A stretch of DNA of 13,897 bases from contig JAOZOT010000001.1 in the NCBI GenBank assembly GCA_029933115.1, forward strand, positions 40,218 to 54,114, read 5' to 3'. The notes beneath the pieces are model-generated. The model saw only the letters and a list, made by a program, of their open reading frames with translations, made no database searches and was not told the origin of the DNA. Numbering within the stretch: position 1 is the stretch's first letter; each line of letters starts with the position of its first letter. The position numbers were made by a program, and so were the translations under genes. Positions 6,657 through 12,731 of the stretch are shown here, piece by piece. Source of the stretch: Anaerolineae bacterium. GTDB taxonomy: Bacteria; Chloroflexota; Anaerolineae; E26-bin7.

Positions 6657-8215
6657 TTCCAAGCTACAACAGCCGCCTAACTATCGCCTCGTGCCTGGAA
6701 GCTCTCCTTAGCCAGTCTGTGCCTCTCAGCGAATACGAGATTATTGTGGTAGACGACGGCTCCACAGACGGCACGGAAGAGGTCGTTAGAAGGTACGGTG
6801 TCATATATCTCTCTCAGCCTCACCGTGGTCCGGCAGCAGCTAGAAATCTAGGAGTGGCCCAGGCTGCCGGCGAAATCGTGCTCTTTACCGACGCCGACTG
6901 CATACCCGCCACCGATTGGATTGAAAAGATGTCCCTCCCCTTTGAAGACGACGAGATCGTCGGCGCAAAGGGAGTTTACCGCACCAGACAGCGGGAGTTG
7001 ATAGCTCGCTTTGTCCAATTGGAGTACGAGGACAAGTACGAAAAGATGCGCCGGAACAGATTCATTGACTTCGTAGATACCTACTCGGCCGGCTACCGGC
7101 GTGATGTCCTCCTGGCCAACGACGGCTTTGACACCGGATTCCCTGAAGCTTCGGTAGAGGACCAGGAATTCTCCTTTCGCTTGGCCGAGCGAGGTTACAA
7201 GATGGTGTTTCAACCGCAGGCCATTGTCTATCACCACCATGCCTCTGATCTGCAATCCTACGTCAGGAAAAAGTTCCGGATTGGCTACTGGAAGGTGCGG
7301 CTTCACGCCAGACACCCCCAAAAAATCGTCAGCGATTCCCACACACCCCAGGTCCTCAAGATTCAGGTGGGCCTGGTGCCCGTCCTGGCTGCCACGCTGC
7401 TTTTCTCTATCGGCGGGATATTGCCCTGGAGTGTTTTTGGGAGTGCGCTGGCAGCTTTTGGGCTGACAGCTCTCCCTTTCTGCGTCAGGGTTACGGCCAG
7501 AGACTGGGTGGTGGGCGTTGTATCTCCCTTTCTCCTCTTGGTGCGGGCCGGTGCCCTGGCCGCGGGACTGGCGGCCGGAGCGATTTCCCGCGCCTGGCTC
7601 ACAAGCTCCAAGGCGCTCAACCGGCCGGCCAAGCGCGGCCTAGACATCGTTGGCTCCATCACGGGCCTGATTCTGCTGGCACCTTTGATGGCCCTCATCG
7701 CCTGCCTGATCAAGCTCGACTCGCCGGGCCCGGTTTTCTTCGTTCAAGAGAGGGTGGGAGAAGGCGGGCGACTGTTCAAGATGTACAAGTTTCGTTCTAT
7801 GGTTGTAGGGGCTGAGGCGATGGCAGGTGAAATGCGCAACCTCAGCCACCTCCCTCCACCGCTTCTGAAGATCAGGGACGATCCGCGGGTGACCAGGGTA
7901 GGACGGTGGTTGCGTCGCTTCAGTCTGGACGAACTCCCGCAGCTCTTTAACGTTCTGAAAGGAGAGATGAGTTTGGTAGGACCCCGCCCCGAAGAGATTC
8001 ACGTGGTGCAGAAGTACAAAAACCGGCACAGAAAACGACTGAGTGTGAAGCCGGGGATCACCGGGCCAATGCAGATTAATGGTCGAGGGGACCTCTCTCT
8101 GGATGAGAGAGTGGAGCTCGAGTTGGCTTACATTGAGGAGCGTTCCTTTTGGACGGACATCTCGATCCTGTTCAAGACGGTGCCGGTGGTCCTCCTGGGA
8201 AAAGGAGCGTATTGA
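6638..8215 (+). CDS. GT2 glycosyltransferase fused to polyprenyl-phosphate sugar-1-phosphate transferase
   Basis: 525 aa. The ATG at 6638 is chosen because MRFSVIVPSYNS is a canonical GT2 beginning; the open frame continues upstream only as overlap with the previous gene. A weak GGAG sits at 6622-6625. The GT-A fold domain (1-235) has the nucleotide-binding VVDDGSTD (D39-D40), the metal-binding D85-A86-D87 and the catalytic-region E174-D175. Two or more membrane segments occupy about 243-320. A bacterial sugar transferase (monotopic PGT, PF02397) follows from K332: KRGLDIVGS, the re-entrant-helix region SPGPVFFVQERVG (362-374), YKFRSM (383-388), the Asp-Glu catalytic pair in SLDELPQLFN (D431-E432), SLVGPRP (445-451) and KPGITG (471-476). 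The PGT half should move sugar-1-phosphate onto undecaprenyl phosphate and the GT half may add the next sugar, initiating the polymer. Both halves look catalytically complete. Sugar specificity cannot be read from sequence. Confidence 0.93.
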   Translation: MRFSVIVPSYNSRLTIASCLEALLSQSVPLSEYEIIVVDDGSTDGTEEVVRRYGVIYLSQPHRGPAAARNLGVAQAAGEIVLFTDADCIPATDWIEKMSLPFEDDEIVGAKGVYRTRQRELIARFVQLEYEDKYEKMRRNRFIDFVDTYSAGYRRDVLLANDGFDTGFPEASVEDQEFSFRLAERGYKMVFQPQAIVYHHHASDLQSYVRKKFRIGYWKVRLHARHPQKIVSDSHTPQVLKIQVGLVPVLAATLLFSIGGILPWSVFGSALAAFGLTALPFCVRVTARDWVVGVVSPFLLLVRAGALAAGLAAGAISRAWLTSSKALNRPAKRGLDIVGSITGLILLAPLMALIACLIKLDSPGPVFFVQERVGEGGRLFKMYKFRSMVVGAEAMAGEMRNLSHLPPPLLKIRDDPRVTRVGRWLRRFSLDELPQLFNVLKGEMSLVGPRPEEIHVVQKYKNRHRKRLSVKPGITGPMQINGRGDLSLDERVELELAYIEERSFWTDISILFKTVPVVLLGKGAY

Positions 8216-8244
8216 CATTCGGCGTTTCAAGAAGCAGCGAGGAA

Positions 8245-8264
8245 GCCGTCGCAACTGAGACGGC
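8245..8264 (+). other. Small hairpin between the GT2-PGT gene and the second ZU5-like gene
   Basis: GCCGTC (8245-8250) and GACGGC (8259-8264) form a 6-bp perfect stem with an 8-nt loop. No T-tract follows, so a Rho-independent terminator is unlikely. It could be an mRNA processing or stability element in the 88-bp gap. Weak evidence; such stems arise by chance. Confidence 0.3.
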
Positions 8265-8303
8265 CCTTCAATTCAAGTCCATAGCTCGCAGAGAAAGGAG
8301 AGA

Positions 8304-9119
8304 ATGAAAATGGCCAAGCTGAAAAAGGATCCAGGTCGCCTGCTGCTGCGCCGGAGCTTTCTGATACTCATCGCTGCCGGTCTGGCAGTATCTATACTGC
8401 TTTTCACCGGCCCTGCAAGCTGGGCCACACCGGATCAAAGCCCCGAAAAACAGACTGTACCGCCACCGCCAACACCGCCGCCGGAGGAGCCAGAGTGGCC
8501 TACGCCCACGCCGGCCCCATTATCTTGCAGAGATTGCATCCGGCAGAGAATTGGCCCCGAAGGAGGCAAGATAGATTTGCCCGCAAACCGTATCCTGATA
8601 GTCGTGCCCCCCGGCTGTCTGAGGCAGGAGATAGAGTTTACACTGTGCTGTCTCGAGTGTGCCTGCGAATGCGGCCCGGTGAAAGAGGCGACGTTTCGAC
8701 TGGGAGATGTCTGCTTCACCCTGGAAGGTTGGTTTGTAGGTGGACAGAAGGTGCCCCACGACTATCGGTTTGCTTGTCCCATTGGGGTCACTGTCGGTTA
8801 TACCGGTGCGAACCTGGCCGCAGTAGACAATGACCCTCACAACCTCGGCCTGGCTTATTGCGATGAGACGACAGGCGGATGGCTTCTGCTAGATTACATC
8901 CTGGACGAGAAGAACCACAACGTCTCGGCGCCGGTGGATCACCTGAGTTGGTTCGCGTTGACCTATAACCTGCCCGTGGCAGAGCTCCCACAGGAACTAC
9001 CCGAGACAGGGGGGGAGAACACCGCTTGGGGATGGCCATCAGCTTTGCTGGGTGTTTTGCTAGTGCTGGCCGGCGCTCTGCTGTCCGTCCACGCCGGGGC
9101 GAGGAGAGCCCTCCACTGA
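8304..9119 (+). CDS. Cys-rich ZU5-like surface protein with LPETGG C-terminal sorting signal
   Basis: 271 aa from ATG 8304, but AGGAG (8296-8300) is only 3 nt away from it and 9 nt from the in-frame ATG at 8310, so the real start may be two codons later. A signal peptide (core about 18-34) ends in SWA. The shared segment WATPDQSPEKQTVPPP covers residues 40-55, then a Pro/Glu linker. A ZU5-like domain (about 83-224) begins IGPEGGKIDL and ends WFALTYNLP; it matches the domain of the protein at 4528-5550 in strand order and in the xFTLExxxVGG segment. About 11 Cys occur in the mature part, including CRDC and CCLECACEC. LPETGG (232-237), a hydrophobic segment (about 244-264) and a basic tail form a class-typical sortase signal, so covalent cell-surface attachment is predicted. 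The sortase gene is elsewhere. Function unknown. Confidence 0.82.
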   Translation: MKMAKLKKDPGRLLLRRSFLILIAAGLAVSILLFTGPASWATPDQSPEKQTVPPPPTPPPEEPEWPTPTPAPLSCRDCIRQRIGPEGGKIDLPANRILIVVPPGCLRQEIEFTLCCLECACECGPVKEATFRLGDVCFTLEGWFVGGQKVPHDYRFACPIGVTVGYTGANLAAVDNDPHNLGLAYCDETTGGWLLLDYILDEKNHNVSAPVDHLSWFALTYNLPVAELPQELPETGGENTAWGWPSALLGVLLVLAGALLSVHAGARRALH

Positions 9120-9165
9120 TCCCAAGCCCTGCTTCGGCGACGTTAGGGGCAGATTGTTATTGCTG

Positions 9166-9215
9166 AGGGGCGTCTCTGCCCTGCCTTTCACGCCTGCGCA
9201 GGGTGGGACGCCCCT
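9166..9215 (+). terminator. Long interrupted hairpin after the second ZU5-like gene
   Basis: AGGGGCGTC (9166-9174) pairs perfectly with GACGCCCCT (9207-9215); inside a 3x3 internal loop, CCCTGC (9179-9184) pairs with GCAGGG (9198-9203) around a 13-nt loop. The structure begins 46 nt after the stop codon and before the next promoter, so it probably marks the end of the upstream transcript. No T-tract follows, so it may act as a 3'-end stability structure rather than a classical intrinsic terminator. Confidence 0.6.
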
Positions 9216-9262
9216 TGGAGTAAATGGGAGCACAGAACTATAGCGCCGCTGTATGGAAGGTC

Positions 9263-9292
9263 TAGGCCACCACTGCTGGTACTAATGGCCTA
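9263..9292 (+). repeat. Nested inverted repeat abutting the -35 of the hydrolase promoter; operator candidate
   Basis: TAGGCCA (9263-9269) and TGGCCTA (9286-9292) form a 7-bp perfect dyad, and ACCA/TGGT (9269-9272/9277-9280) forms an inner dyad within it. The right arm ends one base before the TTGTCC -35 hexamer. This position suits an activator or repressor site. That role is inferred from position alone. Confidence 0.4.
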
Positions 9293-9321
9293 TTGTCCTC
9301 TCCTTATCTCTATGCTACAAT
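9293..9321 (+). promoter_or_regulatory. Sigma70-like promoter for the hydrolase/CARDB gene
   Basis: -35 TTGTCC (9293-9298), 17-bp spacer, -10 TACAAT (9316-9321), with an extended -10 TGC directly before the -10. Transcription would begin near 9328, giving a leader of about 85 nt to the ATG at 9413 and leaving the in-frame ATGs at 9338/9341 almost leaderless. Confidence 0.6.
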
Positions 9322-9401
9322 GCGATATGCAGACTAGATGATGTCCGTCATCAAGCATAACCACTCGACCTGCTTTGCAAAACGCCCCCGGTCCCCGTCA
9401 T

Positions 9402-9406
9402 GGAGG
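9402..9406 (+). promoter_or_regulatory. Ribosome binding site that favours the ATG at 9413
   Basis: GGAGG lies 6 nt before ATG 9413. The upstream in-frame ATG pair at 9338/9341 has no Shine-Dalgarno and would put 25 polar residues before the signal peptide, so the shorter start is preferred. Confidence 0.65.
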
Positions 9407-9412
9407 CTTCCC

Positions 9413-11254
9413 ATGCGGCGAATCATTGCCCAGAGTGGAGTGACAAGATTCATAGCTCTATTTTCCATCTTCCGCTCTTTATTCCCCCTCATTCTGCTGG
9501 CCTTGTTCTTGTCTCCCGGGATAGAGCCTGTTGGATCGCCGGTCATGGCCGGGGTCTCTTTACAATCCCCCGATTATTATCCGTCGCCCGAGGTGCGGTT
9601 CGGCTTTGGGGTGAAAGGAGACATCACCCAATACGACGTGACACAACTTCACGCCGGCTGGTACGTCAACTGGGGGACGTTGAGCAACCTGGCTCACCCG
9701 GATGGTCTGGAGTTCATGCATATTATCAGGGTCAAGGGAAGCGATTACTACCCCAACCAGGCTACCCTGCGTCCTATTATAGAGGACAACCTCGGCTCGA
9801 CTTGGCTCATCGGGAATGAGCCGGACTGCATCTGGCAGGACAATTCCACTCCTGATCAGTATGCTCAGGTCTATCACGAACTGTATACCTTTCTTAAAAA
9901 GACCGACCCCAGTTGCCAGGTGGCCATCGGAGGTATTGTACAGCCTACACCCCTGCGCCTTCAGTGGCTGGATATGGTTCTGGCAGCCTATCAGAGCCGT
10001 TACGGGGAGAGAATGCCCGTTGATGTCTGGAACATACACAATTTTATCCTGCAGGAACTGAAGGGGAGCTGGGGGTGCGAGATTCCGCCCGGTATCAATG
10101 CCACCCAAGGTCGGCTTTATGGTGTTCAGGACCACGACGATATGACCTATTTCAAACAGCACATCGTGGATTTTCGCCGGTGGATGAAAGACCACGGTGA
10201 ACAAAACAAGCCCCTCATCATCTCCGAGTATGGTGTTCTCATGCCCTGTAACTGGTATGGGTTCTGTGACGACCGGGTGAAGGCTTTCATGCGGGCTACC
10301 TTTGACTATTTTATGGGAGCAGAGTCGGTCAGCTCTTCCCTGGGCTACCCGGCCGATGGCTATCGGATGGTGCAACGCTGGGCTTGGTACAGTCTGAACG
10401 ACGATAATTTCGAAGCTACCGACACTCACAGCAACCTCTTCACGCCCAGCACCAAGCAGATTACCGCTGTGGGCCAGGCTTACGGAGACTACACTGCTTC
10501 TCTGGGCACAATCCCCTATGTTGATCTGATACCGAGCACCTTCTCCACAGCGCCTTCTCAGCCGCTGTTTTACGGCGAACCGATGACCATCACCCTGTCG
10601 GCCACGGTGGCCAATCGGGGTAATACAGACACCTCCCGGGATTTCAGGGTCAGCTTCTGGGATGGTAGTCCATCTGGGGGAGTACAGATAGGGTCAGAAC
10701 AGACCGTGTCCGGACCGGCAGGCAAATGGGGACAAGCTGCAACTGCCCCTGTCGAGTGGAGCACGATTATTACCGAGCCTCGGCGTGTATATGTGTGGTG
10801 CGATTCGAGAAATGAGGTCGCCGAGTCGGTTGAAAGTAACAACCAGACCTATAAGACCTTCTCTGTCGAATTGTCGCCTGCGTCTATCTCCTTCGCTCCG
10901 CCCCTTCCCTTCGCCCCCGCCGGTCAATTGGTGACCGTCACCATCAAGGCCACGGTGGAAAATGAGGGCCGAATGGGAGCCAGGGACGTTGAGGTTAGCT
11001 TTTGGAACGGGGACCCGGATAATGGGGGAGTACCTATAGGAACGAAGGTTATTTCGGCCCTCAACGCCGAGTCCTCGGTCCGAATTCAAATAGACTGGTC
11101 CGGTCTGGAAGCAGGAACGTATGAGGTGTACGTAAAGGCAGATTCCGGCAATACCATTGTAGAATCTGATGAGAGCGATAACAAGGGCCACGAGAGTCTC
11201 CTGGTGGCCGGTGTAAAGGTCTTCCTTCCTCTCATCATGAAGGGATACCGCTAG
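9413..11254 (+). CDS. Secreted clan GH-A-like glycoside hydrolase with two CARDB domains and FLPLIMK C-terminus
   Basis: 613 aa from ATG 9413; the frame extends to ATG 9338, which lacks a ribosome site. A signal peptide begins MRRIIAQS, with a core about 22-33 and possible cleavage after a VMA. The catalytic domain (about 50-360) resembles the asl1/GH-A 'glycosyl hydrolase catalytic core': GWYVNWG near the first strands, WLIGNEPD with the likely acid/base E136, VDVWNIHNF mid-barrel, and LIISEYG with the likely nucleophile E272. The 136-residue spacing suits strands 4 and 7 of a TIM barrel. Two CARDB-like Ig domains follow (about 370-484 and 485-600), internal duplicates sharing VSFWxG and ESxxSxN segments. 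The chain ends KVFLPLIMKGYR, a C-terminal pattern I associate with Chloroflexota exported proteins. It may trim or remodel a glycan, but substrate is unknown. It appears monocistronic, with its own promoter. Confidence 0.85.
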   Translation: MRRIIAQSGVTRFIALFSIFRSLFPLILLALFLSPGIEPVGSPVMAGVSLQSPDYYPSPEVRFGFGVKGDITQYDVTQLHAGWYVNWGTLSNLAHPDGLEFMHIIRVKGSDYYPNQATLRPIIEDNLGSTWLIGNEPDCIWQDNSTPDQYAQVYHELYTFLKKTDPSCQVAIGGIVQPTPLRLQWLDMVLAAYQSRYGERMPVDVWNIHNFILQELKGSWGCEIPPGINATQGRLYGVQDHDDMTYFKQHIVDFRRWMKDHGEQNKPLIISEYGVLMPCNWYGFCDDRVKAFMRATFDYFMGAESVSSSLGYPADGYRMVQRWAWYSLNDDNFEATDTHSNLFTPSTKQITAVGQAYGDYTASLGTIPYVDLIPSTFSTAPSQPLFYGEPMTITLSATVANRGNTDTSRDFRVSFWDGSPSGGVQIGSEQTVSGPAGKWGQAATAPVEWSTIITEPRRVYVWCDSRNEVAESVESNNQTYKTFSVELSPASISFAPPLPFAPAGQLVTVTIKATVENEGRMGARDVEVSFWNGDPDNGGVPIGTKVISALNAESSVRIQIDWSGLEAGTYEVYVKADSGNTIVESDESDNKGHESLLVAGVKVFLPLIMKGYR

Positions 11255-11305
11255 ATGCTTTGAGCGCTAATTTGCCTGTGGACCCCTGTTAGGACCATTT
11301 TCCCA

Positions 11306-11334
11306 TTGCAACGCTCTGGATCCTATGCTATTAT
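11306..11334 (+). promoter_or_regulatory. Sigma70-like promoter for the YVTN propeller gene
   Basis: -35 TTGCAA (11306-11311), 17-bp spacer, -10 TATTAT (11329-11334), with an extended -10 TGC at 11326-11328. The start would be near 11341, leaving a leader of about 95 nt. The CTATGCTA core is the same as in the promoter at 9293-9321. Confidence 0.6.
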
Positions 11335-11436
11335 TGATATAGCAAAGGCGGGTGATTCCTCCAAAGCCTGGCATACCTACAAGGCATTGGAACTCACAAG
11401 GCTGACTCAACATTCTACTACATCAAAGAGGTTGCA

Positions 11437-12570
11437 ATGGAAACACAAGGATCTACTACCAGGCGATTCAAAGTTTGGAAAAGGCTATTGGCGTTTTTGA
11501 CCATCGGTCTGATGGTAACTTTGTTGCCTTCTCTTACCCCCGGTGTGTGGGCTACTCCTGGGCAGTCTCCCTCGCGCCAGACCGTGCCCACCCCGATACC
11601 ACCTCGTGAGCCGCCAGAAGGTGAGCCATGCTGTGTGCGCAAGGGGCGCCCCTACTCTCCAAATTATAGCTCTCATCCGCATGGCGTTGGATTCGAGGCC
11701 GTCAACGGAAGGCTTTACATTGGCAATCATAATACCAGTAACGTTTCCGTGGTGGACATTGCTACCGGCAGCTTGCTGGCACGCCTGCCTAGCGGAGGGC
11801 GCAGCCCTAACGGCGTGGCAGTCAATCCCCTCACCAACAGGGTCTATGTGGCTAACCGCAATAGCTACTCGGTCGGGGTGATTGACACCACTACCAATGC
11901 CCTGGTGGACACCATCACTGTCGGCGCATGTCCATGGGGCATAGCGGTCAATCCTTATACCAATAAAATTTATGTGGTCAACATGGGTTATTGGAACGTT
12001 TCAGTGATAGATGGGTATACCAACAGAGTGGTGGCACATCCCTGGACCGATTTCAGGCCGACGATGGTGGCAATCAATCCTTACTCTAACAAGATTTACG
12101 TGGCCGATCACGGAAGCTGGAATGTCACAGTGATAGACGGGGCCACGGATACCCCCATAGGCATCATCTGGCTTGGCGCCGGACTCGGCCCATATGGCAT
12201 TGCGGTCAATCCTCTCACCAACAGAATCTACGTCGCTACGAAGGACAGTGGCAACGTTGCTGTAATAGATGGCGCCACGGACACGGTCCTCACCTACATT
12301 GAGTTGAAGAAAAGCTCTTTCATGGTGGCAGTCAATCCTGATACTAACCATGTGTTCGTGACCCATGGCCTTCACAACGAGGTCACGGTAATAGATGGTG
12401 CAACCAATGCCGTCATTGCCACCATCCCCGTGGGCGCTCACCCAGACGATGGGATTGCGGTTGACACTGCCACCGACCGGGTCTATGTCACCAACAGTGG
12501 TAGCAATACGGTTTCTGTCATCCAGGACGGTTATGCCCCTGCTCTCGTTGCCACTTACAACATCAACTAG
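11437..12570 (+). CDS. Secreted seven-bladed YVTN beta-propeller protein with the shared WATPGQ N-terminal segment
   Basis: 377 aa; AAGAGG at 11426-11431 lies 5 nt before the ATG. After a basic N-region, a signal peptide (core about 18-31) ends in VWA, and the segment WATPGQSPSRQTVPTP (38-53) follows directly. A short Pro/Glu linker contains a CC pair. The rest is seven repeats of about 42 residues built on [IV]AVNPxTNxxYV-(x)n-VxVIDGATx, the YVTN/NHL-like pattern. Blade 1 (FEAVNGRLYI) and blade 7 (IAVDTATDRVYV) are the most divergent, as expected at the closure of the propeller. Such domains bind ligands or surfaces and are common in archaeal and bacterial surface layers. There is no C-terminal anchor (it ends in ATYNIN), so the protein is either released or held by its N-terminal segment. 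Its own promoter suggests separate transcription. Ligand unknown. Confidence 0.9.
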   Translation: METQGSTTRRFKVWKRLLAFLTIGLMVTLLPSLTPGVWATPGQSPSRQTVPTPIPPREPPEGEPCCVRKGRPYSPNYSSHPHGVGFEAVNGRLYIGNHNTSNVSVVDIATGSLLARLPSGGRSPNGVAVNPLTNRVYVANRNSYSVGVIDTTTNALVDTITVGACPWGIAVNPYTNKIYVVNMGYWNVSVIDGYTNRVVAHPWTDFRPTMVAINPYSNKIYVADHGSWNVTVIDGATDTPIGIIWLGAGLGPYGIAVNPLTNRIYVATKDSGNVAVIDGATDTVLTYIELKKSSFMVAVNPDTNHVFVTHGLHNEVTVIDGATNAVIATIPVGAHPDDGIAVDTATDRVYVTNSGSNTVSVIQDGYAPALVATYNIN

Positions 12571-12574
12571 CCAG

Positions 12575-12644
12575 ACTCTACCGAGAAGCCAGTTGCATCA
12601 AAGGAAGCCCCATACCCTACGCCGAGTGGGGGGCTTCGTAGAGT
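12575..12644 (+). terminator. Paired alternative hairpins after the propeller gene
   Basis: The 3' arm GGGGCTTC-GTAGAGT (12630-12644) can pair with either of two 5' arms. One is ACTCTAC-(CGA bulge)-GAAGCC (12575-12590), giving 13 bp with one bulge. The other is GAAGCCCC (12604-12611), giving 8 bp perfect. The two cannot form together. It starts 4 nt after the stop codon. No T-tract follows, so termination, attenuation of the downstream DUF2723 gene, or 3'-end protection are all possible. Confidence 0.5.
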
Positions 12645-12731
12645 GTATCCCGAGCTTGGGTAGGACTCCGTGACGGGCAAAATCATGCTCGTTGGCCCAG
12701 AACTTGGTGAAGATAGCCAGAGGCAACCCCG

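Noticed and set aside
9338..9412. Longer start for the hydrolase gene at the ATG pair 9338/9341
   Set aside because: No ribosome site, about 10 nt from the predicted transcription start, and it would place 25 polar residues before a normal signal peptide.
9560..10429. 289-codon antisense frame inside the hydrolase gene
   Set aside because: The sense frame carries a recognisable catalytic domain; the antisense product has no motif and no ribosome site was evident.
11797..12530. Periodic DNA repeats suggesting a CRISPR or tandem repeat array
   Set aside because: The period of about 126 bases comes from the seven YVTN blades; the DNA copies are diverged and the reading frame is intact.
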